A DNA stretch of 64,000 nt from assembly GCA_009746045.1 (NCBI GenBank), contig RPFO01000102.1, forward strand, positions 2,183,577-2,247,576, read 5' to 3'. Every line of letters begins with the position of its first letter. Position 1 is the first letter of the stretch. Below are positions 36,162 to 44,739 of the stretch, in pieces. The notes under the pieces were generated by a model that was given only the letters and a program-made list of their open reading frames with translations, was not told the DNA's origin and did no database searches. This stretch comes from Mesostigma viride. Taxonomy: Eukaryota > Streptophyta > Mesostigmatophyceae > Mesostigmatales > Mesostigmataceae. The position numbers and the translations under genes were made by a program.

Positions 36162-38643
36162 TCATCTCGCCGTGGACGGACGAGCCACTGAATTGACTCT
36201 TCTGTTTCTCACTCCCGCACTCTGGGCTCTGGCGGGATTTGTTCTTGTGTTCATAGCCGCTAGCCGCGACAATATGCGTCCTGGTTCGACATCGTCATAT
36301 CCCGCTTCCAGCACGCCCTGTACGATATCGTTTCTAATCTGACCATTTGGTGGCGTATTAACGAAATGAATGAGCACGTTATTCGGAATTTCGACGAAAG
36401 TCGCTTCTCCGCCGCCTCGTTTGATTTTCCCCATGTTCATGCGGTTCAAGTGATCTTGCACGGCCATGTATTTCCTGAACTCGCGAACGTCCCATCCGTT
36501 CCAATTGCGTCTTATAACTTCTAGAATCCGGCCTTCTAGTTGTTCGTCGTCGAGGGTTCTCCTAGGAGGAACCGGAGGTCTGGATTCTCTCGACGGACCC
36601 GCATTGTGCGAACCCGAGTCTGCATCACCCCCTTCACTCTCTCTCTGGGACGGTGGTATATGAGTGTCCGGAGCTATCCGAGGAGGATCTGGTGGTGGAG
36701 GGGTGTTACCGCGAACGACGATCTCATAATCACGGCCTCTGATGAATTCCGTAGGGTCTCCCACCGCTACTCCAGTGCTTCCAACCATTTCGGGAGAGTT
36801 TCGACCCGAGCGGTCTCGTGGCTCGCGTTCCAACGGATTGAAGCTTGCAGGGTCGAATGGCCTATTACCCATATTCTGGAGCTCGTAAACGCGCTCTTCT
36901 CTGGACCTTTCCGACGTTCGTTCCGGCGCTGCCGGCTCTGCCGCGGGTTCTCGCACAAGGATCAAGTTAGGGTCATCATCTTGGATCATCCTCAAAAGAC
37001 TCCCTCTTTCGTTTTCGCCTAGTCCGTCTATTGAAACAAACCCATTGTTGCCATCATTCCTGTTGCGCAATATCTCCATTATAGACGCTCTTTCGTCCGG
37101 GCTTAAGTCTCCTCTAAAACCATCATCGTCGCGAGTCTGTGACGGTCCTGCTCCATCGATACGACCCCCACCCCGGCCTGGTTCATCTTCGTCACGTACG
37201 TAAGGCTCAAAATCATCAAGGTAAATCTCATCCACAGAAACAGCCTCGCCCGTTTGCGGTCTCCCGGCACCTCCACCCCCCTGGTCAACACGTGCCAAAG
37301 CCGACGCCGACGTTGGCCGGTCTGTATCTACCGTCACCCCGTCGCCAATTTCCGCATCCCAAGCATCATCACGTGAAGAAACTCCGTCCAGTGTACCACT
37401 AGGCTGAGGGGGTACGGGGATTCCATTGGTTGCCGCAAACAACACGGGGCCGGTACCTGTCGACGAAACGGCGTCCTGAACGGGGGCATCATGAAGAGGA
37501 GGGAGGGCCCCTTCACTCAGGAGCCTTTCGATGGGTTCCGAAGGCAACTGCTGCGACGGGCTGCCTGGCCGATCTGAATCACCAGGAAGAGGATGAAGAC
37601 TCCCTTCACTCAGAATACGTTCGTATTGGAGATTGGATGAACCGCCGACATCTCCCTGTACGGCACCAGCTCCTACCCCCTGGTCCGACCCGTCCATAGC
37701 CCCCGCACCTGTGCTTGTGTCTTGTCGGGGGAGACCACCGACTTGTGGCGACGAAGCGGAACCGTTCGCTTCGTCGGAACCAATCGCGATCCGAGGCCTT
37801 TTAACACTTCCCGTCTGATCCGTTCCCCGTTTTCTGCCATTCCTCATTTCTTCCTCTTCGACTTGAGGGCGTGGTGGTTCCTGACCGGCGCCATCCGCTC
37901 CGGCTCCGTCTGCTTCGTTTCGTCTATTTCGTCCGAGCCGGACCGGACGGCGCCCGTGTGGCTGTGCGCCCTGTGCATCCTGTGCACCGTTTTGTCCGGC
38001 ATTGGGACGCGCGCCGGGCCCCGAGGCGCCATCTTGCCCATTTTGCTGTGCGTCCTGTGCACTCTGTGCACCGTTTTGTCCGGCATTGGGATGCGCGCCG
38101 GCCCCCCAGGCGCCGTCTTGTCCATTTTGCTGTGCGTCTTGTGCACTCTGTGCACCGTTTTGTCCGGCATTAAGACGCGCGCCGCCCCCCGAGCCCCCGT
38201 TTTGCCCATTTTGCTGTGCGTCCTGTGCACTCTGTGCACCGTCGCCCAACCACGTAAGGAGGAGAGGGGCCTGTTCCTGGCCCTGCCCCTGCCCCTGGCC
38301 CTGCCCCTGGCCCTGGCCCTGGCCCTGTCCAAAAGCGCCAGGAGCTGGAACTCTTGCGTCGTGAATGGTACCTCCGTGAAGACCTCCGACGTGAGCCATA
38401 AATTCATTAAAGGCTCGCTGATAATCGCTATAATACGCCCGACTGACGTCGTCTTCGTCGGGGTCATCGTCTCCGCCGTCTCCGGCGCCTATGTACCCCG
38501 CCTCCACCCCCCGCAGCCGCGCCTGGGGGGAGCGGATCGATCTTGTTTAGCGGCATTTCCGTTTTCAAGTACGGGTTGGCGCGACTGAGCGCCATGATGT
38601 GCTCATATCGAACTTCTTTCGGAAAAACCGTCAGGAATGACAT
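36162..38643 (-). pseudogene. Large low-complexity protein with tandem repeats
   Basis: The main frame (36162-38507) encodes 781 aa but begins at a GTG. An ATG at 38643 opens a neighbouring frame (MSFLTVFPKEVRYEHIMALS) that joins at the C6 run at 38507-38512, so the real start is probably 38643 and one base is in error or mutated. The N-terminal third contains a (Gly-Gln)n tract (about 38290-38330) and about four 28-aa repeats (AQSAQDAQQNGQ...NAGQNG). The middle is acidic and Pro/Ser-rich. The last 130 residues look folded (ILEVIRRNWNGWDVREFRKY). Function unknown; possibly a tegument or matrix-like virion protein. Confidence 0.65.
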
Positions 38644-38673
38644 GATACCATGATCCTACCATGAACGGCCATT

Positions 38674-39012
38674 TTATTTCGCGTAATTGCCGCCCAGCGG
38701 TTTCAAGTCCGCGGTGCTTCCGCCTCCGCCCGCCATCGGCGGTGACCCGAACCCGTGCTGAGGGTGCGCGACGGCCACGACTTGCGTGCCGTCCGTCTTC
38801 ACGACGGATTTCAAAAGGAAGTATATCCCGGTCACCAACAACGATACGTCTACGCGCTCGACGGCCTTGTAGGCCGCCGAAAAGATGACGAACGCCTTGA
38901 AAATGTCGACGTCTATGTTGTAATCGTCCAATAATGCAAAGGATACCAATGAAGCCAGGACGTGGGTTACCGATTTCAACAAGTCTTGGCCCAGCTTGAT
39001 GTTCGAATCCAT
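38674..39012 (-). CDS. Small membrane protein
   Basis: 112 aa from ATG 39012; a longer reading would start at a TTG. There are two or three hydrophobic segments (VTHVLASLVSFALL, FKAFVIFSAAYKAV, VSLLVTGIYFLLKSVV) separated by Asp-containing turns, then a Gly-rich tail. A multi-span membrane protein of the virion or of host membranes is likely. The frame is intact. No family is recognised. Confidence 0.65.
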   Translation of the reverse strand: MDSNIKLGQDLLKSVTHVLASLVSFALLDDYNIDVDIFKAFVIFSAAYKAVERVDVSLLVTGIYFLLKSVVKTDGTQVVAVAHPQHGFGSPPMAGGGGSTADLKPLGGNYAK

Positions 39013-39228
39013 GTGTGGCGTATACAATTGGTTGATAGAAATTTACTTTTTACTATATTTGAAATACAAGTCACTCCCTCGTTAAGTTGACTTTCCCGCC
39101 TTTTTCTCACGACAGTGGCCACGTAGGCGTTGGATGCAGTGCGCCGCCATCCAGCTTTCCCGCCTTTTTGCACAGCGCGTGTCCGCGTGAAGAGAGCTAT
39201 ATTTTTTGCCTTTCTACCATAGACAGAC
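39013..39228. other. Divergent promoter region
   Basis: An AT-rich start (TACTTTTTACTATATTTGAAA on either strand) and an AGCTATATTTTTTGCC stretch lie about 35 bases before the ATG at 39229. GACTTTCCCGCC / CTTTCCCGCCTTTTT is present twice, near 39089 and 39155. The region serves genes pointing both ways. Confidence 0.45.
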
Positions 39229-39855
39229 ATGCGCCCCTCGAAACGCGTGAGAAAGATGGCGGAGTTCGTGGATATGGAGGCGGCCCACTCGGGAGACGAG
39301 ACGAGCGAGGGGGGCGACGACGACGGGGGGTCGAGCATGAGGGACTTTATCGACGACGGTCCATTAGACGACGACGAGGCGCAGTTTCCGCGCATGATGG
39401 AGGATAGCCAGAGTCAGAGCGCGCACGGAGCTGGACCGTCGAGAGCTCACGGCGAACCTTCCGGACCTTCTTCGTCTCACTCCTTCCCTGTGCGCGCGGC
39501 GTCGCCGGGAGCGATCCCCGACGGGCTGGGCGCGGAGTTCCGGAGGCGACTCGGGGACAGCAACGACCGCGTGAACTTCTTGTTCGAACTTCCCGGCAAG
39601 AGCGACAACGAGATCGTGGCCCTGCTGGATATGGTGAGCACGCACGTGGTGGAATGCTCGTATACCGACTTGCTCGCGGACCTGTTCGGCCTGGCCGTGC
39701 GCGGGCCCGGGGACATCGAGGCTTCGTTGAGCCTCACGAACTCGTGGACGAGGTTGGTGACGGCGGTGCCCATCGACCTGCACGGGTCCGTGATCGATTG
39801 CAACACGTCCGCCATGACGAGACTGCACGGGCTGTTGGGGCAGGTGGAAGTCTGA
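39229..39855 (+). CDS. Acidic protein, likely N-terminal part of primase-helicase
   Basis: 208 aa. The N-terminus is typical of the opening of viral D5-type proteins: basic RPSKRVRKM, then EFVDMEAAHSGDETSEGG and MRDFIDDG. A Ser/Pro linker and a folded part (FRRRLGDSNDRVNFLFELPG) follow. It stops with TGA at 39853-39855, four bases before the ATG of the helicase ORF in another frame. Either the two work as separate subunits from one transcript, or a single gene has been split by a one-base change. Confidence 0.65.
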   Translation: MRPSKRVRKMAEFVDMEAAHSGDETSEGGDDDGGSSMRDFIDDGPLDDDEAQFPRMMEDSQSQSAHGAGPSRAHGEPSGPSSSHSFPVRAASPGAIPDGLGAEFRRRLGDSNDRVNFLFELPGKSDNEIVALLDMVSTHVVECSYTDLLADLFGLAVRGPGDIEASLSLTNSWTRLVTAVPIDLHGSVIDCNTSAMTRLHGLLGQVEV

Positions 39856-39859
39856 GCGG

Positions 39860-41476
39860 ATGTTGGTGAACTACCGCGACACTCTGAACACGGCCATCTC
39901 CCGCGTGTTTTCCATCCGCGAGGTCTTGTGCACTTTGCTGGAGTCGAGGATGGACGCGAGACAGATGGCGTCCATCCCCAACTCTGTCATCCGTCTCACC
40001 AGCGGGAACCTCGACGTGAACGACTTCCAGAGGTTGCTGATCCTCATCACGAACCTGTGGAAGCTGGAGGGTTTGCGCCGTGGGCCGGAGGGGGACGAGA
40101 ACGTCTACAAGCAGCACGTGGACGCGAACGGGAACAAGACGCACTACTGGAAAAAGGTGTCCACGATTCTGCAGTGGATTTCGGACAGCACGGACATGGA
40201 GGCGTCGGTGGCGGCGTGGCGACTGGTAACGAGGAACGGAGGGGTGAAGAAGACGGTGGTGGATTACATCAAGGAGGCATCGGCGCGCGAGTTCCCCATC
40301 ATCCCCCGAGATCGGCACCTGTTTTCGTTCCGCAACGGCGTGCTGAGTACCGACAAGGACAGGTTTTTTGAGTGGTCGTCGGACGATCTGGTGGAGGAGA
40401 TGGGGTCGTGCAGGTACTTCGACGACATCGACATGGACGAGAGCCTGTTCGAGGAGGGGAAGTACAGGGGGGACTTCATGACGGGGGACTGGTTCGACAT
40501 CCCGACGGAGGCGGTCGACAAGATCCTAAACGACCAGGGGTACACGGAGGCGATCAAGCGCCCCTTCTGGGCCCTGGCTCTGGGTCGGATGTTGTATGCG
40601 TTGAAGGAGATGGACCGTTTCGAGGTGATGGTGTTTCTGAAGGGCATCGGCGGGTCCGGTAAGTCGACTCTCGTGCGCATCATCGAGCTCATCTTCAAGG
40701 AGGAGGCCGGCGTGATCGCCAACAACATCGAGGCTCTCTTCGGACTGTCGCAGCACAAGGACAAGTACGCGATATACAGCTACGAGCTCAACGACAAGTT
40801 CAACCTTTCTCAAGCCGATTGGCTGTCGCTGGTGAGCGGGGAGAAGATGAGCATGGCGCAGAAACACAAGGACGCGGTCACTCGCCCGTGGACGGCCCCC
40901 TTCCTGGCGGCGGGCAACAAGATGTTCTGCACGGGGGACAACGCCAACCAGATCCTGCGGCGTCTTCTGATCTTCCCGTTCGACAACAAGCCGGTGGGTG
41001 GACAGGACACTCTGTTGGAGCGCCGCATCGAGAAGGATATCGCGAAGATCATCGTCAAGGCGAACCGGGCGTACAGGAGCTTCGTCGAGTACGTGGGCTC
41101 GAGGTGCGTCCACGACTGCCTCCCCGAGTGGTTCTCCCAGCAACGACGCAAGGCGCAGGAGGCGTCGAACCCGCTCATCACCTTCCTGCTGCACGTCTCG
41201 TGGGTGGAGACGGGGCCGGACAAGTACTGCCCGTGGGAGGAGTTCCAGCGTCGATTCAACGAGTGGAATCGCCAGCGCGACCCGCGATCGCGCGTGGTGT
41301 TCGAGGAGGACTTCTACAAGCACATCTTCACGGACTTCGGCATCCGCGTGGTCTTCGAGAGGGTGCGCAAGCGCTATCCGGTGGACTGCGGCCCTATCGT
41401 TCGCTCGTTTTACGTGTACGGGGTTGATTTCGACAACAACCGGGTGGAGTTTGCAGGCATGACTCACAATGACTGA
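39860..41476 (+). CDS. D5-type SF3 helicase (primase-helicase)
   Basis: 538 aa. A D5_N-like region precedes the ATPase (FPIIPRDRHLFSFRNGVLS at about residues 145-163). Walker A GIGGSGKST at about 262-270; Walker B-like YAIYSYELND at about 303-312; motif C FLAAGNK at about 347-353; arginine pair RRLLIFPF at about 367. This is the superfamily 3 helicase that unwinds viral DNA at replication, in the form found in nucleocytoviruses and virophages. The C-terminal 150 residues (WFSQQRRKAQ, YCPWEEFQRRFNEW) match the usual D5 tail. All motifs are intact. It is the only replication protein seen in the segment. Confidence 0.9.
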   Translation: MLVNYRDTLNTAISRVFSIREVLCTLLESRMDARQMASIPNSVIRLTSGNLDVNDFQRLLILITNLWKLEGLRRGPEGDENVYKQHVDANGNKTHYWKKVSTILQWISDSTDMEASVAAWRLVTRNGGVKKTVVDYIKEASAREFPIIPRDRHLFSFRNGVLSTDKDRFFEWSSDDLVEEMGSCRYFDDIDMDESLFEEGKYRGDFMTGDWFDIPTEAVDKILNDQGYTEAIKRPFWALALGRMLYALKEMDRFEVMVFLKGIGGSGKSTLVRIIELIFKEEAGVIANNIEALFGLSQHKDKYAIYSYELNDKFNLSQADWLSLVSGEKMSMAQKHKDAVTRPWTAPFLAAGNKMFCTGDNANQILRRLLIFPFDNKPVGGQDTLLERRIEKDIAKIIVKANRAYRSFVEYVGSRCVHDCLPEWFSQQRRKAQEASNPLITFLLHVSWVETGPDKYCPWEEFQRRFNEWNRQRDPRSRVVFEEDFYKHIFTDFGIRVVFERVRKRYPVDCGPIVRSFYVYGVDFDNNRVEFAGMTHND

Positions 41477-41953
41477 GCGCCATGCGCGCCACCTCTTGGA
41501 CGTCACTCGCGAGGACGGCCGTTAGAAACCCGGACTCGACCCGAAGAACCCTCGACTAGCCCGAGGACCCTTGGTTTTTACCATCGGGGTGAGATATTAT
41601 GCTGGCATTGTTTCGTTCGACCGTCCTGGCCGTCCCCAAAGTGCGGGTTGTTTCCCTATGAACCAATGGGCGCCTGACGCGTGGACGTTTGTTTCCTTTC
41701 GTTTGTTTCTTTTCCCGCGGTTGTTTCCTTTTGCGGGTGCCACGTGGAGGGTGGCGGGTATACTAACTCCCTGTTTGTTTCCTTTGGTACGGGCCGAGCG
41801 GGTCGAGAACGGGCCGAGTCGGCCCGCGGGCTGAGGGGCTGCGGGCTACTCCTGGCTAGAGGTCGCTTTTGGCTCATCTACGTTTATGGTTCTATGGACT
41901 CATTGTTGGCTCATTGGGGGTGTGAGGGATGCAAGAATTAGTTTATTAGAAAT
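41477..41953. other. Intergenic, between convergent genes
   Basis: 477 bases between the helicase and the CxHG-repeat gene. The middle is pyrimidine-rich (GTTTCCTTTCGTTTGTTTCTTTT), and GTTTCCTTT recurs near 41690, 41724 and 41778. ORFs here are short and unconvincing. I see no feature beyond this short repeated motif. Confidence 0.4.
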
Positions 41954-42592
41954 TTAAGTGGCGGGCGTGCCCTTAGGGGGGCGAGGGGGAGGGGCGGTCA
42001 GGCCGCACTCCTTGCACCTCAGCAGCTTGCCGTGTGGGCAGCGGGCGGTGTTGCACGTGATGCACCTGTCCGGCTGCTTGCCGTGCCAGCACCTCTCGAA
42101 GCAGCCCTGGCGGCAGTCGGCCCTGTAGACGCCGTGCGCGCACTTGCCGCACTCGCGACAGGCGAACTTGAACTTGCCGTGCTCGCACTTCATGGTGTCC
42201 ACGGAGGCGCGCCCGTCGGCGTCGTACGACCCGGAGCCGTCGTCGTTGCCGTGGCGCCGTTTGTGACTGAACTTGCGACCGGGGTGGCACCACGGGCACT
42301 TGCTCTTGTTGAGGGCCTTATTGCACCTGAAGCTGTGATCCACGCAGATCCCCAGGCGGCACTCGAGGTCGTTGCAGAAATAGGCTTTTCCGTGTTTGCA
42401 TTTCGGTTTGCATTTGGTGCACCTCTCCTTGTGAGAGCCGTGCTCGCACAGACGGGAGCAGCCCTCCAAGCAGCGCGGCTTGAACGAGCCGTGATGGCAC
42501 AGGTTGCACTTGGTGCACGCGGAGGGGCGCTTGCCGTGAGCGCAACCGCTCTTCTTGCTGGGCCCCGCCTCTTCCTCCATGGCCGTCTCCAT
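41954..42592 (-). CDS. Cys/His-rich CxHG-repeat protein
   Basis: 212 aa from ATG 42592; an ATG at 42580 is also possible, and the frame runs on upstream without good composition. At least eight repeats of the form C.HG......C..C (CAHGKRPSACTKC, CEHGSHKERCTKC, CKHGKAYFC, CAHGVYRADC, CWHGKQPDRC, CPHGKLLRCKEC) should each bind zinc. Repeats of this kind occur in giant viruses, oomycetes and algae; their function is not established. A TATAAAAG box (complement of 42627-42634) lies about 40 bases upstream. It diverges from the gene at 43323 across a large inverted repeat. Confidence 0.8.
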   Translation of the reverse strand: METAMEEEAGPSKKSGCAHGKRPSACTKCNLCHHGSFKPRCLEGCSRLCEHGSHKERCTKCKPKCKHGKAYFCNDLECRLGICVDHSFRCNKALNKSKCPWCHPGRKFSHKRRHGNDDGSGSYDADGRASVDTMKCEHGKFKFACRECGKCAHGVYRADCRQGCFERCWHGKQPDRCITCNTARCPHGKLLRCKECGLTAPPPRPPKGTPAT

Positions 42593-42626
42593 GGAGAGTG
42601 TGTCACCGTGCCAGGACCGGAGACGG

Positions 42627-42634
42627 CTTTTATA
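42627..42634 (-). promoter_or_regulatory. TATA box of CxHG-repeat gene
   Basis: TATAAAAG on the minus strand, 35-42 bases before the ATG at 42592. CCAAT-type boxes (ATTGG on the plus strand at about 42766 and 42808) lie further upstream inside the inverted repeat. Confidence 0.6.
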
Positions 42635-42756
42635 CTTTGGTGGACGAGCGTTTTGGCGGGAAAACCAAATGGCGCCGCGCCGGTCCGGGTGTTCCGGCTT
42701 GGGCGGGCCTGTTCCACCTTGGATGGGGGGGAAAGGGCGGGCCAGGAACAGGTTGC

Positions 42757-43220
42757 TGCTCTCTGATTGGCTGGAAGGCGAAAAGAAAACAAATCCCTGC
42801 TCTGTGATTGGTCGAAACGGTCTAAACGCAAACACAGGTGTTCTGTTCCTGAAAAAACACGCAGAACGGGGGGGGGGGTAGGTTAATTTATTGGGTTGGG
42901 GGACCGGTTTGCGTGGGTGGGGGTATACTGCCCATATGCCATGGTGTGTGTTTCTTTTACTGTGTTTTTTTCACCATAAAATTTAGCCATATTTTATGAT
43001 CAAATTTTTCACCATAAAATTATGACAAAACAGGAGGAGATGGTATAGAGGTAGACAAGACAATGCAAACCAGTCCTCCAACCCAATAAATTAACCTATA
43101 CCCCCCCCCGTTCTGCATGTTTTTTCAGGAACAGAACACTTGTGGTTGCGTTTTTACAAAACGGGCCAATCACCGTGCAGGGATTTGTTTCCATCGGGCC
43201 AGCCGGCCAATCAGAGTGCA
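42757..43220. repeat. Imperfect inverted repeat, 156-bp arms
   Basis: The left arm 42757-42912 and right arm 43065-43220 are reverse complements at roughly 80% of positions. They flank a 152-bp AT-rich centre (42913-43064) in which CACCATAAAATT occurs twice. Shared blocks include TGTTCTGTTCCTGAAAAAAC, a G9-12 run, GGTTAATTTATTGGGTTGG and ACAAATCCCTGC. CCAAT boxes are present in both arms. It lies exactly between divergent genes (starts at 42592 and 43323). It may be a duplicated bidirectional promoter, a replication origin, or a fused pair of terminal inverted repeats. Confidence 0.85.
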
Positions 43221-43322
43221 GGGATCCGCCCGGGGGTGTTCCGAGAACGGGGTCAAGGGGCTGTTCGTGCTGGAACAGGCCGGTCGCCCCCCGATAAATT
43301 ATGCCAGCAGTCAGGTGGGAAC

Positions 43323-43790
43323 ATGTGGGCTCTGCCTGAGTCCGCGACGTGGATTGTGATCGGTCTGCTGGGAGTGCTCGGAGTGGCCGGACTGGGGATG
43401 TTGGGGTACGGGGCGTTCAAAACCCTGCTAGGAGACTACGATGAGAAGAGATACCGGGAAGAAGAGGCCAAATGGAAAAAGCTTATGATAGCGGGCGGGG
43501 TGATGGTGGCCGTGGGGGTGATCGGGCTGGGCGCGGGCACTCTCCCGTGGGAGAGACTGGCGGATTGGTGGCACTCCAGGAACCGAGTGGCGCCCGTGCC
43601 GACGGAGGATTTTAACTCGTACGAGAGGTTGTACCAGGAGGCAAGAGCGTTCGTCAGCGATCCGGGGAAGGACGTCGCGGGCTATTTCGATCCGGTAACC
43701 GGACGCCCCAGTATCGCCTACACGGGATACGGACAACAAGTGCCCGAAGGGGCCGTGCTTATACCGACGTACGCACAACAACCCCGCTAG
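43323..43790 (+). CDS. Two-span membrane protein
   Basis: 155 aa from ATG 43323. Hydrophobic segments at residues about 10-30 (WIVIGLLGVLGVAGLGMLGY) and 55-75 (LMIAGGVMVAVGVIGLGAG) flank a charged loop (DYDEKRYREEEAKWKK). The C-terminal 75 residues are polar with many Tyr. It is the last gene of the viral segment. Copia gag sequence resumes about 60 bases further on. Possible inner-membrane virion protein; no family is recognised. Confidence 0.65.
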   Translation: MWALPESATWIVIGLLGVLGVAGLGMLGYGAFKTLLGDYDEKRYREEEAKWKKLMIAGGVMVAVGVIGLGAGTLPWERLADWWHSRNRVAPVPTEDFNSYERLYQEARAFVSDPGKDVAGYFDPVTGRPSIAYTGYGQQVPEGAVLIPTYAQQPR

Positions 43791-43847
43791 ACCGCCGCGG
43801 AAGCTAGCATTAGGCGGAGCCTATGGGGTCAGCTTGCTTGGGCGTAG

Positions 43848-44739
43848 CTGGACAAAGCTGTGTACGCCACTGTGGTTGCAGGTCTCAAACCTCTGTGGAA
43901 CGATTTCCGGGCGGGGATGAACCATATCCAAGACTGCCTGACTCCCCTGGCTATAGGTGCTCCGTCTGCAACCCCAACCCCCAAGGTCCAACAGACCCAA
44001 GGGAAGGGGCAAGGACAAAAGCGCCAGTCAGGGGGGCAGCAGGGCGGCCAGTCCAAGAAGGCCAAGGGCGACCAGCCCCAAGGCCAGGGACAGCCTGCTC
44101 AGCTCAGGCCAAACCAGTGGAGGCGGCCCACCCACCCCACACCTGCCCCACCCACCCCTGCACCCACTGCACAGCCCCCCCACGCAGGTCCCAAGAACAA
44201 GTGCACCAGGTGTGGCACCAAGGGACACCAGCGGGCGGACTGCAAGTGGAACCCCGCAGTAGGCGACGTGGACCTCTGCTTCGGTGCAAGCACTCCGCCA
44301 TCTGCCCCCCGGCACGTGGTGCGACCGGCAGGACAAGGCTCCAAAAGGATGTACGTCCTCACAGCACGCCTATGTGGATTTATATGATCTCATTATCATT
44401 GGGGATAAAGACAAGGGACTGCTAGATTTTGAGGCAGCTCAGAAAATCTCCTCCACGTATAATGTGATATTGCCCTACCTCAAAGCTCTTACCCCAGCTG
44501 CTGTTGACACAGTAGACTTAAGGGAACTAGCAACCCAGCTCCACATAGCCATGGGTCATGAGGTGGTGGCAGAAAAGATTGCCAGAAGAGCAGGAGGTTC
44601 ACGACTCAGCAGGAATGCTGTCAGGTTGGCTAGAAAACACTGCCAGCAATGTCAGTTCCATGGCCCAAAACCTCCCAAATGGCATGTAGCAACACCACCC
44701 ACCCAAAGGGGAATAATTGTGGGTGATGTCGTGCATATC
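43848..44739 (+). pseudogene. Copia gag 3' part and integrase N-terminus
   Basis: Gag resumes with VYATVVAGLKPLWNDF, a Gln/Pro-rich stretch, and a CCHC knuckle CTRCGTKGHQRADC near 44200. After a frame shift near 44284 the sequence continues to a GAG-pre-integrase/zinc domain (LHIAMGHEVVAEKI ... RKHCQQCQFHG). It then reaches the start of the integrase core (GIIVGDVVHI). It stops at 44739, where a hAT-like element is inserted; the core continues at 47769. No protease lies between knuckle and integrase, where copia elements normally have it. Confidence 0.8.

Larger units (their letters stand above)
24720..43845. mobile_element. Virus-derived segment (small nucleocytovirus relative)
   Basis: About 19 kb of densely packed, mostly intron-free ORFs on both strands with GC-rich codon use, flanked on both sides by copia gag sequence. 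Hallmarks seen: a double jelly-roll capsid protein, a second capsid paralogue, a D5-type SF3 helicase, and SET, SprT-like, MYND, RING/TRAF and CxHG-repeat proteins. The left edge (24720-25430) is GC-rich tandem repeats. The right edge lies between 43791 and about 43848. I found no target-site duplication, integrase, DNA polymerase, RNA polymerase or packaging ATPase. The genome may be truncated or belong to a minimal lineage such as Mriyaviricetes (known genomes 35-45 kb). Confidence 0.85.

Noticed and set aside
39364-40318. Minus-strand ORFs opposite the helicase genes
   Set aside because: Antisense shadows, Arg/His/Val-rich, no motifs.
42593-42835. N-terminal extension of the CxHG-repeat protein
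   Set aside because: It would run through the TATA box and promoter region and into the inverted repeat; start at 42592 preferred.
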